53,265 nucleotides of DNA, from assembly GCA_000708835.1 (NCBI GenBank), contig DF237544.1, positions 1-53,265 of the forward strand. The letters are read 5' to 3'. The stretch is from Klebsormidium nitens. Taxonomy: Eukaryota; Streptophyta; Klebsormidiophyceae; Klebsormidiales; Klebsormidiaceae. How positions within the stretch are numbered: the stretch's first letter is position 1; every line of letters starts with the position of its first letter. The translations under genes were made by a program, and so were the position numbers. The notes under the pieces were generated by a model. The model saw only the letters and a program-made list of their open reading frames with translations. It was not told where the DNA came from and did not search any database. Positions 36,201 to 47,900 of the stretch are shown one piece after another.

Positions 36201-39200
36201 CTGCTTTTCCTTCAAAAGCATCCGTTGGTTTGTCATGAAGCAACAAGAGATTCGGCCGCTCTTCGTGCACGCAAATGATTCTTGAGATGAAACATTGATC
36301 CGCAGCTTTCAAATTGAAGCAGAGTGAAAGGATTCGGCAGAAAGATTCTCAAGACGAATAGTATCCCGGCAGGTAAAGCGAAAGTGCGAAGTCTCTTTCA
36401 CTTTGCAAAAGACACAGAGAGCAAAATGAATTGTTAAGAGAAACTCGAGAACTGGTGCAAACATCCTGCAAAGGATGCTCGTGTGTTACTGCGAGTCTTG
36501 CGAAGGATGATGTCAGTTCCTTCTGACCAGCAACACATCGAACGGCATCCAGAAGTCTTGCGGTCCATTACTGAAACATTTCTTTGTTGTTCAGGCGCCT
36601 GAAGGCCGACGCCAAGGCCTCGAACGAGGAGGCGCGGCGCCGCAAGGTGGAGCAGCGGCTGGCGGACGGCGAGAACGCGCGCGCATACCTGGAGAGTAAG
36701 CTCCGCGAGGCAGAGGGCATAACGCGCGCGGCGGAGGCGGCCTGGGAGGAGAGCGAGGCCAAGAGGCAGGCGCTGAATGACGTGAGAGAGCACGGAGCGC
36801 TAGGTTTGGGCCACGTGTCACGGGCCTGAATAGCGATGAGACTCTTGGAAGTGTACAACGGATTGATTTGTCTGAGCCTTAGAGACATACGGGCTCGGTT
36901 GGCGCAAAGAGAACTCCTACCGGAGCCCTTTTATGTGCTTTGGAGTCAAAATCTCTTCCTGCTTTTGGCCAGGGCAAGTCACACTTAAACAACGAAGAAG
37001 CAGTCAAAGCGGCTCGAGGTTTTTGATGTGTTTCTTCCCTCTTTGTCGGTCATTCCTCTCCGGTCGTCAGCCAAAGGCTTTTTGTAAGCTCGACGCCGTC
37101 GCCACGACTTAGAGCCTGATAACTCGCCCAGGACAAACGTTTGCTTTGCTGGTGATTATTCGCAGACGCGAAGGTTCTGGCTGGCCGCAGATTTCTCCCT
37201 GCATCATTTCAACCGTGAAGCTGTCTTACGACGTTTCCGGCCTTCTTGCAGGAACGCGGCCAGTGGAAGGTCGCTGAGTGCAAGCTCGAGGAGCAGGCCG
37301 CGAAGCGCGAGGCTGCAGAGTCGATGGTGAAGGCCGCGACCGCGCGCGCCGAAGACGCGGAGCGGAAGCTGGAGGAGGCCCGGGAGCAGCTCGCGCACAA
37401 GGTCAGGACCGGACGTAACGCCAGACTTTTCTTATTAAATGTTGCAGACTTTCTGTTTGGTCGTTATGCACTTCTGCTTCTTTCACATTGGAGGTTTACT
37501 TCACAGTTGATGATTGAACCTAGACCTATTCGGTCAGGGGAAGTTGGATACCTAGCTGTGATTATCGGAATAACATCAGAAACATTCTTCTGTAAGTAAG
37601 GTGAAATTCCATGAGGAACAGGGGCGTACAGTTCTCTTGTTCTCTCATGTAGGACTCTGCGAGGTCCATAACAGTGAGATCTCTAAGAGCCCATACGGCG
37701 AAAAGTCAACGACTCCAGTCGCACCCTACTGCTTAACAACTGATCAAGCCTCTCCTTACGCCACGTGTCGCCATCTGCAGGTGACCAAGAGTACCCAGTC
37801 CCTCACCGCGAGCAGCGCCCGCGTCGCCGAGCTGGAGGCGGAGCTGTACCGGGCGCGAGCGGCCCACGTGGCCCTCGAGACCAAGTGCGCGACGGCGGCC
37901 GCGCGCGTGGCTGAGCTGCAAGAGACCGTCGCCGATAAGGAGGCGGACATTGCGGAGGGGAGCCGAGTGATCCAGGAACTGATGGCGCAGCTGAGCGAGC
38001 TCACCTCCGATAACATAGCGGAAGAGCGGCGGCTGAGGGACGAGGTGACGCGCGCGCAGGCGGAGGTGAGGACGGTCGACCTCCTAAAGGAGACGTGAGG
38101 AACTCGGACTGCGAGCGAGGACGATGAACTTAGAAGAGAAGCATTTTTGGCGAAGTGAATGGTCAGGATGACAAGGGATTGCTATTTGTACTTTACGGTT
38201 CGTAATTCACGGGAGACTCGGAAAACGAAAGAAGGCGGAACAGAAAACGAATGCGGAGACTTCATCATCTGAAATTATTGCGCTAGCATTGGCACGCTGA
38301 CTTTCTCAAAGACATAAAAGCAACATTACTTTGGTCTATCTCTCTTCTTATTTATGCGTGTACATTAAAACCGCCTTCCCTGGATAAGCATTCCGGGCCT
38401 TTCCGGTCCTGTAGCCTCTGAATCATTGCAAGCATTGCGAGGACCCACCGCTACTAGCACTATCCTGTACGAACCATCTTATCATTTCGCCAGCAACTAA
38501 TTCTTCTACGTTCTCTACAGGTCGCCAAGCTGAAGCGCGCGCTGTTAACGGCTCAAACCGCCCTGAAGAAGGCTTCCGCGCACCCCTCCAAGTCTAACGA
38601 AGAGCTGGAGCGGGAGAACTCGAAGCTCAAGCAAGAAAACACGAAGCTGCAGGTAAGCTTCACTGCTCAGCATCCTGTCCTTTCACACCTGCCAATCGAG
38701 GTAGCTCCAAACCCTTCAGCGATCCCCGACCACGAACCCTGGCGTCCTTTCAACTTCGCTTCAACTGGATTGTTGTTTCGGCGACCTCCTCTTGTTTTCT
38801 GTTTTGTTCTCTTGTTTCTGAAGAAGCGCTTTTGTGTCGAAGTCTATTCTGCACAGCCCATATCCGCACCCTGGCGTTCTGTCAACTTCGCTTCAAATGG
38901 TATGCTTGTGTCTGCAACCCCCGAGTGTTCTCATTTTCCCCCCCTTGTTTCCGAAGAAGCGCCTTTCTGTCGAAGGGTTTTCTGCACAGCCCATATCCGC
39001 GCTGTCGCGTCTGCAGACGGCGGCTGACGTGGCAGCGGTCGCGGATGCCGCGGATCGGCGCGCATTCAAGGCGCACCTGGAGACCGAGCGCGAGCACGGG
39101 GAGACGCTGATCGAGCAGCTGCGCGTCAAGAACGAAGAAGTGGACAGCCTGGAAGCGGTCAGCGCACGCGCCTTTCTCATATTAGCGCTTTGCTGTGAGT

Positions 39201-42200
39201 GCTTTGCTCCAGGCGTACCAAGAGCTGGGCGAATGCCGAGGACCCGAACGTGAGCCGTTGGGAAATTTGATACGTTGCGCTTTACCCTTGGAGGATTAGA
39301 TTGAGACCGTCTTAAGTGCCCGAAAACTTAAAATCAGGAGTTGTTATGACATGAGACTGGCATGAGACTTGCATAAGGTTTGTGGGGAAAGCTAGTGGTT
39401 CCCTGAAGGTCCGGGACTTTCGATCTTGCCTTCCGTGACTGACGTTCATGCCTCAAATCTTTTTTCCTGTCCTGCAGGAGGTCCTGTTCCTGAAACAGCA
39501 GCAAAATGAAACCTCCAACTACCGGGAGGTGAGTTGCACGATTCACCGTGTACTTTTCCGTCGTTCTCAACGAGTCTTTGCCGTCCTTTGCTGTCACCCA
39601 TTTTGCTGCTGTCTTGGTATGAGCGTGTGTCGAATCGTCAACGGACGCCAAATACTTCGGCTGGCGCCTCTGAACATGTTTCGTTTAAGAGCAGGACCGA
39701 TGCAATTGCTTTCGTAAGCGGAGCACCGCATCCATTTGCATCATCCTTTGTTCCTCGCGTACACGCCGCGGCTTTCTGGACCGCTTGATGTGGACATATC
39801 CCAGCAGATTTTGCAGATAAGTGTGCTTGAGCCCGCAAGATGGCCTATCTTTTTTCCGTTTCGATCTTCTGAGCCGCGTCGATTCTTCGATATCATGCAG
39901 TTGCGCGCGTACACTATGTTGCACGAGCTGGGGGGCAAGGTGAGAAGCGTTCTTGAACCTTCGATTAAATCCGCAATCCTTCCTTTGATTGAATCCGCAA
40001 TCCTTCGTTCGTCTCAAGGCTTTCAGAAGTTTGACAAGCAAGTTGTGCATGATTAGATGGGCGCGCGCACGAACTTTTGGATTTGAGAAGTGGCAATACT
40101 CTCTCGAAGCCAAGGTCGCCTTCGTTGCCACGTCCAAAGTAGACATTGCACTTCTTTCGAATCTTGTTGATTGCGGCGTACGTTTTCCCATGTGCTGATG
40201 ACCCTCCTGGTTTGCTTTCCAGATGAACGAGATCCGCCACAAACTGACCCAGTTGCTCGTGTCCTTTCAAGAGCCCGGAGTAAGCACCTGCCTTGATGCT
40301 GTGCTTAGGTCTTAAGGAACCGTTGTCTCACGCAGAACAATACCTCAGTGCGTGGTTTTCTCCCAGGAATCTTAGTTGATGCATGGTGCCCCGTATCTTA
40401 GCCAAAGTTCCTAAACATTGCAACTGTCTCTTGGGCAAACTTTGTCGCACTTTTTCCAACCAGGACAAAATGCCAGCAAGGACTTCGTTTGATCTTTTCG
40501 TTCATCGCGTCAAAATCAGCTCCGAATGATTGCGCCTCCGAAGGTGTTGCATGACATTTTAGCGTCCCGTCACGTGGTTTCAATGAGCGTGTTGAAGCGT
40601 GCCTTTTTACCATGCTTTCGTCTTCTCTGCAGCCATCTTCCGCCCACTCCCTCGCCTTCATCCACGACGAGGTGAGTGCTGCCTCTCTCTGAGGCCGTAC
40701 TTCCGTCGCGCTTCTGAATCGCTTTACAGAACCGTCCAATTCCGTCCGCCTCCTCTTTGCGACCAAGCTTTCGCTCAGCAGCAGCTTGCCCGAGGAAGGG
40801 CACCTGCTTCGCAAATTGTCGGAGGCTCGTATGGACTAGATCAACACTTGCTGCTGGGGACCTCTTGAGCAAGAGCTCCGACAAGGGCTTTATCCTATGA
40901 TCCTTCACATGGGTTGAGATAGCCTTCCGGAAGTTGCTATATCCGAGAAATATTGCAGCATCGTTTGCTCGAAACCAACAGTCCTTGTCTTCGCCGACGA
41001 CGAGAATGGGCAACGATTTCGCTTGAAACACAATGACTCGGTTTTCAAGGTCTAAGTTGAAGTTCCCCATGATACTTGTTAAGGACTGCCCCTTATATAT
41101 CGTGTGCCTGCGACGAGTGAACGCATCATGCGTTCACTTGTCGCAGGCACACGATATCCAATACTGTTCGGAAGCTATCGCCTTATGATGGAAAGTGGTG
41201 GAATCTAGACAGGCTATGCATTGGAAGCGTGCATGTGACATGAGCAAAAGACTTCTTCAACAATCGGCATCATGGAAGGTTGTTGGATTAGAAAGCCAAT
41301 ATATACACGCGGTTGAATATTACTTACCGAAAAATTCTACCGCTCAATCAACTCGTCGAACTCCTTCGACAATTCCTTCCTCGCTACCATGTACTCAGTG
41401 ACACAGATACATCGCCTCCAGTTTCTCTGAATGCGACTCACAGCACGCCTTTGACGAATCACGATGTACGCCAATGCATTCCTGATTTGAGTCCACTCCC
41501 GAATGTATGCACCATCGTAATCCCTAGTCAGATACCCCCAACGTGACCATGTCACTTTTCTATTCTGTTTTTATGCGCAATTGAACCCCTAGCGTGTGCT
41601 CTGCGAAGCTTTGATCTGGAAGGCTTGGAGCTGCCAGACGGCAAAAGGGTAATTTACAGTGGTTATGCAGATGATACAACTTTATTTCTCTCCGGAATTG
41701 AGGATCTCTCGCAGGCTATCCCCATCTTTAACAAGTACGCTTCCGTTCTTATCCGTTGCAGCACTGCAATCCCTCCCTGCCGTTGTCAGCGGTTTTTCTT
41801 TCGCCGGTTCCGTCTCCTGATCGAGCACGCACGCTGTGCAGCTTGCGCGCCTGCGCGCCTCCCTAGACGCCGAGCACGAGGAGGACATGGACGTGGCGGG
41901 CCCTAGCTCTTCCCATCCCCCGGTACGTCGCCCGTTTCCAAAATCACTCTTCTGGTGGAGATGTGTGTGCGTGTTGTGCTCAGTGAGAAAGACGCATCTA
42001 CAAAAGCGCTGCTGCCTGCGAACATTTGGTAGCTTGTGCCAAGCATCGAGCGGATGACACGTCATTAAAGGCAACAAGCGAAAGACACGTCATCAATAGC
42101 ATCGGGCAGATGACACGTCATCAAAAGCGCACCTCACACTGATTCAAATGGACAGCAAAAACGACGCGCTTAACTGGATGCATTTACAGCCTCTGCCGAC

Positions 42201-42787
42201 CCCTCTCTGGTTGTGACTATTGGGGGTGTTTACCTCCCTCTGCAATTTCAATCGTCGCCTGTGATTGCCAATCGTAGTTCGCGTCTGGCAGGGCCCCTCA
42301 GAATAGCTGCCCGTCCACGGTAGAGGCCCTTCGTGAAAGTTTTGGCTTCATTTCCTCTCGGCCTTACCATGAGCTTGCTACTCTTGTCAGGCCTCTCCGC
42401 AGCAAGGGGCGCCGGATAAGTCGGTCAACGACACAGAGGTTGGCGACTGCGGCCTCACCGGCTGGGGGGAAGTGGACGATGCGATTGTTCTGGTGGATAC
42501 CGGGTGAGTAGCAAGAAATGCTGCTTTTTGCCGTGAACCACCGCGAAAGCGTCGGACGTTATCATCCTGTTGCCTCTACAAGTAATTTCAAACATCGAGT
42601 TCCGGTCGGCTGTCGGCTTCGAGCAATCACCGTGTGTTTCGGCGTCCGGACGGGGGGCTAATGAAGCTCGTCGTCCGAAACCGTATGATTGCGTTAGCGC
42701 CGTCATTTCCCCGTAATAACGCTGAGCACTGACATTTAATTAGTTGTTTCCTATCTCCACAGATCCGACGCCGTGGATGCGGCTTAG
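30217..42787 (+). CDS. CC-B: long coiled-coil protein, complete ends, one exon missing
   Basis: Exons: 30217-30270, 30583-30687, 31448-31558, 31992-32243, 32523-32618, 32869-33195, 33899-34047, 34587-34820, 35180-35422, 35948-36183, 36595-36781, 37252-37401, 37781-38065, 38521-38652, 39017-39157, 39478-39528, 39901-39939, 40223-40279, 40633-40671, 41842-41922, 42391-42503, 42763-42787; about 1035 residues. A further 93-bp exon at 30359-30451 is possible but is not in frame in CC-A. The N-terminus is Pro/Ser-rich and basic, the middle is coiled coil, and the tail has LTGWGEVDDAIVLVDTG then SDAVDAA and stop. The 73-bp exon of CC-A (18758-18830) is deleted, so exon 33899 is entered in the wrong phase unless the AG at 33908-33909 is used, which would restore frame. 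The intron 40672-41841 carries virus-like and LINE-like fragments. Function unknown. Confidence 0.7.
40570..41070 (-). pseudogene. BRO-N-domain-like ORF nested antisense in CC-B intron (viral or phage-like origin)
   Basis: The minus-strand ORF starts MGNFNLDLENRVIVF. At about residues 25-60 it has WFRANDAAIFLGYSN followed by RKAISTHVKDH, the hallmark of the BRO-N domain (WF...DVA..LGY....KAI..HV), found in proteins of large DNA viruses and phages. The match fades after about residue 68 (near 40865). The rest of the frame runs over the CC-B exon 40633-40671 and its flanks, so it is probably host sequence read by chance. The domain therefore looks truncated: a captured fragment, not a whole gene. 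BRO-family proteins bind nucleic acid in studied cases. Which virus group it came from cannot be told from this alone. Confidence 0.65.
41097..41157. repeat. Near-perfect palindrome, 30-bp arms, 1-nt centre
   Basis: Arms 41097-41126 and 41128-41157 are reverse complements with one mismatch (position 41115 against 41139). The hairpin lies between the two antisense virus-like ORFs, 27 bp before the BRO-N-like start. In mimiviruses, stable hairpins in intergenic regions set mRNA 3' ends, and this position between co-oriented genes fits that rule. A transposon end or a cloning artefact is less likely given its context. Confidence 0.85.
41337..41555 (-). pseudogene. Virus-like ORF fragment with C-terminal IQ-like motif
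   Basis: The open frame has no ATG at its left end (first codon GTG) and ends in TAG at 41337. Its last ~40 residues contain AVSRIQRNWRRCI followed by EYMVARKELSKEFDELIER. The pattern IQ..WRRC......Y..AR..L..EF..L is a common tail in ORFs of mimivirus- and phycodnavirus-like giant viruses, and I recognise it from that, not from a search. The ORF has the same orientation as the BRO-N-like ORF and is separated from it by the palindrome. Its 5' part seems cut off near 41560, where reverse-transcriptase-like sequence begins. Confidence 0.5.
41568..41745 (+). mobile_element. Non-LTR (LINE) reverse transcriptase fragment
   Basis: The plus-strand frame reads LCAIEPLACALR, then a short linker, then GYADDTTLFLS and AIPIFNKYAS. 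The first matches the conserved LINE RT block (LF.LAIEPLA..IR). YADD followed by T.LFL is the catalytic motif C. Only about 58 codons remain, with neither endonuclease nor the rest of the polymerase, so this is a dead fragment. It directly follows the virus-like fragment in the same CC-B intron. Confidence 0.8.
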
Positions 42788-44299
42788 AGAAACCTATTCT
42801 AAATAACCGGCGGCTGTTTGAGACGGCGCGGATTCGCTTGAGGCCTAATTTCTTGTGATGCAAAGGACGGGATAAACTGTGATTATACTTTTTCGTCGTG
42901 TTGGATAGTCAGACTAGGCAAGTTTACGGAAGAGAGATCGTAGAAGAGGACGCGTGAGCCACGTGCATCGAAGTGGGGTACCACAAGTCAGACGTGTTAC
43001 AAAGTTGATTCCGTTGCTCTGTGCTGATCCGCAGCCGGAGCGGAGAGGAGCTGGTGACAAGCGGCAACTGCTTTCCAAATTTGCATCAATCTGCATAGTA
43101 GTTCCTAACACGTTGTGAGGTTTTGGGCGCAGTGGCAGACCTTAAGTGATAAAAGAGAGCAGGTTTCAAAAAGATCGAAAGGTTCTTGTTCATAGGGGGT
43201 GATTATAGGGTTACCGAAGCCAGTCTGCACGCCGTCAAGGACTCGAGCAAGTCAGAGATCCTCCAAAGCTCAACATAAGCTTTCAACCGCAAGGACCGTC
43301 AAGCCGTCACTGGAAGCGTCAGATCAGACAAGAGCCCAACCAGCCGGCCGGCAGCAAGAGTTTTAAAATAGCAACTATAGGTACTAATAGGTTGACCTAG
43401 ATTTGACTCTTTATCATACATAGGTATATTTGGTCATATCTCATAGAAATACACTAACTTGATCAATCCGTAAGCCATTTGCATGAGAATGATTATTCGC
43501 AGTATCTCATGAAAACGCGGCCATGCTTGAAGTTTCCTTGGTTGCTCGTATATTGAGATACGTGACTTAATCTCGAAGTGTAATCTTGATCGACGTCAAC
43601 TTCGTATATGCAAGGTGCAGCTGGTCCATCATGGGAATCTTATGACGTTGACAGCTACCGTCTAGGTTACGTCCTACATGCTCTGCAACGCGGCTCATTG
43701 CAGAGTGCTCACAATTCCATTTACATGCACCCCGGCCAGTACTTCTCGAATACGTGGACGGCCGCGTTCGGCCTTGTGTCAAATTCTGATCAGCATACAC
43801 TTCTTCTGTAACGCCCTAGCCTGACGGAGCTATAGTTGAATCGCATAGCGGCGGCGCAGCGGCATACTTATACATATAGCAACCGTCGTTTCAATGTTGA
43901 ACATGCGCATGCATAACCCGTGCCTGCAGCAACTGTTCGATCATCAAGGCCTGACATGAAAGGCGCGCTAGCTGCATGAGAAGTATGGTAACCTTGAATG
44001 TACGTGTTCAAATGCCTCTAGCGTGATAACAAAACAGAAATAAGTTGCGAAGTGCTCGAGTAATCACAACCACACTGATGCCAGCTTTCTGCACGTAAGA
44101 AAAGCAATTCTGCTATAGGCCTGCGCTACCTTTCAGTCTATTGCTAATGATAGTCAACATTCTATTGTACAACCTGGGTTCTCCAAGTGTCAATGTCGCA
44201 AAAAATAAATACGTAAATATGTCTACAACACTTCGCAAGATCGAGAAGCTTTGTATAACTTCGCTCTATCATTGAATCTTAACCTATATAGCAATGGTT
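42788..44299. other. Spacer between CC-B and FBL-3
   Basis: 3' untranslated sequence of two convergent genes and AT-rich DNA. A 67-codon ORF at 43608-43811 lacks any support. No mobile element or RNA gene recognised. Confidence 0.5.
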
Positions 44300-46443
44300 C
44301 TATCCAATGACTACCTTGCCTGAGAGCCGCACCTCAGCAGGCAACATCTCTTTCTGGACGCCCTTACACCCTCTTATTTCTACCCGCGCCTTGGTACCGC
44401 TTTCTGCATAAGCTTTTAGAATCTCTGAGGTTACAAGCTCGCAGTTTGCGATAAGAAGACTCCTAAGTTGATGGCACCCGAACAATATCTTTCTAACGGT
44501 GCGATCCGTCAAAGCAGGGCACCTAACTATGCGCAAGTTTTCCAAGCTCTGTTCCTCTGCAATCTGCTGCAGCATTTGATCGGTTGCGCGGTCAAACCGG
44601 CCAACGCCCAATTCTTTCAACCGCAGGTACCGCCTGCAACATAGGAACAGTGAATAAGAAGGCAGTCGAAGAGATCAGCAGAGAGCCTTGACAACAAGTC
44701 CTATGCAATCTTACCAGGAGCACAAGAACCTCATCCGTCTTAGTTTGAATCATCAGATTGAGGCAGAGCAGAAGAGGATCTTGACCAGCAGGCTGCAGAT
44801 CAAAGACATTTTGATTGAACGCTGCTGCCGACAGCTCGAAGGGATGGGACTTACCCGCTGCGCGGAACCTGCCAGAGCTGACTGTTGTCTAATAAAGTAA
44901 GATGATCAAGACGACGCAGGCGACACCGGAGGATCGCAACCCCGCCGTCGGTGATGCCCGGCTCGCTCACGATGCGAATGTCAGCCAGCAGGGGGCAGTT
45001 TCCAGCAAAGCGTCGCAGGGTGGTATCAGTGATGCCGCAAGCTATGGCAGTAAGCTTTTCTAGGCTGGGGCAGAGCAATGCCACCTTCTCGAAGCCAGCG
45101 GCCAAATCGGTAACCTGCCCCTCCCTCCTGACTGTGAAGTGCCGGAGCTTGGGGCATGCCGATGCTACTGCCCCAACACCAGCATCCGTCAGCCCACTGC
45201 AGTAATGCACGTCGAGCTGCTCGATTGGACACTGGACCCCCTCAAACGCTGCCCCGCTGAACCCCTCGCAGTGGTCCATGCGCAGCGTTGTCAGCTCTGG
45301 ACACCGCCTCAGAACAGTAGCCAGCCCCTCATCTGAGACGACACCGCAGCGGACCAGAGTCAAACGGAACAAATGGGGGCAGCTCTTTGCCAGCAAAGCC
45401 AGCGACGCATCACTCAGGCAAGCTGGCACAGTCCCCTGGAGCTCTAAGCCTTTTCCAGTGTCCGTGAGCTGAACAAAGCGCAGGTCAGCGAAGCGCAAGA
45501 GAATCCTAGGAAGGGAGGCAACTCGGGGCTGTCCTTGCAAGACCAGGGTGTTTCTAGCGTAGTTGGAAGCGTCGAGCCACTCGCGACACACCAGAGAGCA
45601 CGCCCGGATGGAGGAGTTTCGCAAGTGAGAGAGTATCTTGGTCAGGCAGTGTATGTCGAGATCCAGAATCGTACTGCCTGACACAAGAGCACCCACAGCC
45701 CCAGCCCTCTGATCCACCTCCACCCCCTCTACCTCCTCGCTGTGGCAGGCTGCCCCGCTCAAAAGTACCTCCTGAGTCCTCCCACTGCCTGAGCCCTCCT
45801 TCCCCTCAAAATTCTCTTCCCCACCCACAGGCAGTGCCCCCTCAGTGGCCCCACACAGAACCCGCTCATGCAGACTGGACAGGACATCGCTCGCGTGCAG
45901 CACAGAGGAAACAAGCTCGTAGTCAAGAGCAGCAGGGACCATATCATCAAACGCTTCCTTTTTTTGTTCAGGTCCCTGCGCATCTGCTGTGTCCTCTCGG
46001 GGTATCTGCTGATCAGCGAGCTGGGGGCTGTGAGCGGAGAGGTCCTGGCTGCTGGAAAGAGGGGGCAACGAGGGGGGAGCGCCAGCCAGAACAGGAAGAG
46101 CTGAGGATGAGGAGTCAGGGACCAGGTCGAAAGAACCATCCTGAGTCTGCTCAGGCCCCTGACCCTCGTCGCAGGTCACCTCGCAAGTGTGCTGCTCCTG
46201 GAGAAGGGCGCTGCTTGCGAGAACCTCGACATCCTGGCTAGTAGCAAGAAGAGGAGACTGCGAGAGAGGGGAAGGAGAGAAGATGGACTCGCATCCCTCA
46301 ACAACAGCGTCTCCGGTGGCTCTGGAGACCTGGAATGCTATCCTCTCTCCAAGAGCAAAAGCCTCTCCTACCAACCTCCTACCCTGAGCAACTAAGTCCT
46401 CCTCAAATCGCGTCAGACGAGAACACCTCCTCAAGAACTCCAT
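44300..46443 (-). CDS. FBL-3: F-box / leucine-rich-repeat protein, two exons, intact
   Basis: Exon 1 is 46443-44855 and exon 2 is 44633-44300, joined in phase 2 (GTAAGT...TTGCAG), giving 640 residues. The start MEFLRRCSRLTRFEE matches FBL-1 almost residue for residue. The acidic Ser/Pro/Gln-rich N-terminal ~260 residues include the same two-copy repeat as FBL-1 (QGPEQTQDGS and QGPEQKKEA). The F-box core is ACSLVCREW, followed by cysteine-type LRRs (LTLVRCGVVSDEGL and similar). The role by family is an SCF ubiquitin-ligase substrate adaptor with unknown target. It is tail-to-tail with CC-B and points away from CC-D. Identity with FBL-1 is visibly higher in the F-box, start and exon 2 than in parts of the LRR arc. 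Confidence 0.92.
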
Positions 46444-46620
46444 GTCTACTCTAGCGGTAACGCGCTAACAGCTCAATCTCTCACGCTCGCTGATCACCAA
46501 AATGCACGACAGCAAAAGCCTGCACAAGGGCGCCAAAAGCGCAAGAGCATATCGAACAAACTCCTGGAAGTTTGCAACGTTGAGAGCTCAGTCAGCGCTA
46601 GCTGCTTCAGACACTGGCAT
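46444..46620 (-). promoter_or_regulatory. Conserved F-box promoter block with E2F-like site, FBL-3
   Basis: On the minus strand, AAACTTCCAGGAGTTTGTT, then GCGCTTTTGGCGCC (E2F-like site, 46538-46529), then CTTGTGCAGGC and a GATCAGCGAGCG leader lie in the same order and spacing as upstream of FBL-1. A shared GTGCTGGTCACG lies further up (about 46675). Confidence 0.6.
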
Positions 46621-47580
46621 CTAGGGGTGCGAGGGTGCGGGGTGCGTCAGCACTGCGCTGAGGCTTGCAGGGACGTGACCAGCACGCCAGATTAGAATCA
46701 CTCAGGAGAATCAGGCGAGCAAGAGGGGTTAAATGGTCTGACGTGTGGAGCTTATTCTAAAATGGTAACACGTGGCTCCATCTTTGCATATTGACCGTCG
46801 ATTTCCCATGAATTGGTTAAACCGTCGAGGTTCCGCAAAATGCTCAAAACCGAAAGACAGAAAGATAGAATGAACTAGGGAACGTGAAAAAATCGTGAAA
46901 CCTGGGTCATGCAGCGGTCCGCATGCAAGAATTCCGGTAGAGGTCGCATCGGTACCGCGATTGGCCGTAGCCGGTGCTGACCTCCAACCTGTCATGGTAG
47001 AAAATGATGGCGACTTCTGCACTCTTTAATTGACTATTAGCACCGGTGAAGCGAAACGGTGGATACCGAGTGGCAAAACCGGGCGCTGACATCGGATGTA
47101 CCCAAAAGACGATAGTACTAGGTATGTACCGTTACAGCGCGGATCCCAGGTTATTCCAGAAGCTGTTCTACATCGGTACCAAGTACTGTTGGTACATCCA
47201 ACGAGTGTACATTACAAGCCAATCATTAGCTCCGGGAAAGTCGGGCCATTTCCAATCGGTCATTTGTCCTCGACCGGTGCAAAACTACCGCTGTAAACAG
47301 ACCCTCTAATTGGAACAATGGTGGGTACTTTTAAATATGCTTTATATTCACGCGCAGCATTTCACGATGTACGGTTTGAGTTTCCCCCTTGTACACCCGT
47401 AAATCCATCTGGTGTATGTGTACCCAGACTTCCTATTGTAAATCGCAGCGAAAATCCTCAAGAACAAACGAATCGACGATCTCAAGTAGCTAAAGGCTGA
47501 CGTCATCATGATCCGACGACCCAAATCCAGAATTGAGGATTAATCTCAGATTTTACAGCCCGAAGGGTGTCTCTGTATAA

Positions 47581-47900
47581 TTTTTAGCTCGGTTTTTTTA
47601 AAAAACGAGCTCTCGTGTTTCCCCCTGGGGTTTGGATTAGCGATAGCTGGGCCTCAAGTGCAAATCACTCAGTTAAGCGGATTTTATCCATCGAACACCA
47701 GTTTTGAGTCACTCAAGGTTTGAAATAGCTCGACTCGATAATTCGATGTTCGATGGCTCGTTGCTGCTTTTTTTGTAGCGCCAAATCTCCGCACGTGACC
47801 TCTATACGTGCGACGAAACCCTGCCGTCCTGCCCGCATTCCAGTGCGCGGCAGGGACCCGCCGCCCGGCCGCGTGTGTAGCGTCTGGTCTCAAAAGACAG
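47581..47900. repeat. Unclassified repeat, copy 1, starting with a hairpin
   Basis: It begins TTTTTAGCTCGGTTT and forms a hairpin (47586-47611, AGCTCG...CGAGCT). It then shares order with copy 2: a CCTGGGGTTT segment, GAGTCA, GGTTCGATG-like text, a T-run, and a GC-rich end with GCACGTG and GGCC-rich sequence. No coding potential seen. Confidence 0.45.

Noticed and set aside
41195-41401. Plus-strand ORF opposite the virus-like fragment
   Set aside because: Starts at a non-ATG codon, overlaps the better supported minus-strand ORF, and shows no motif I recognise.
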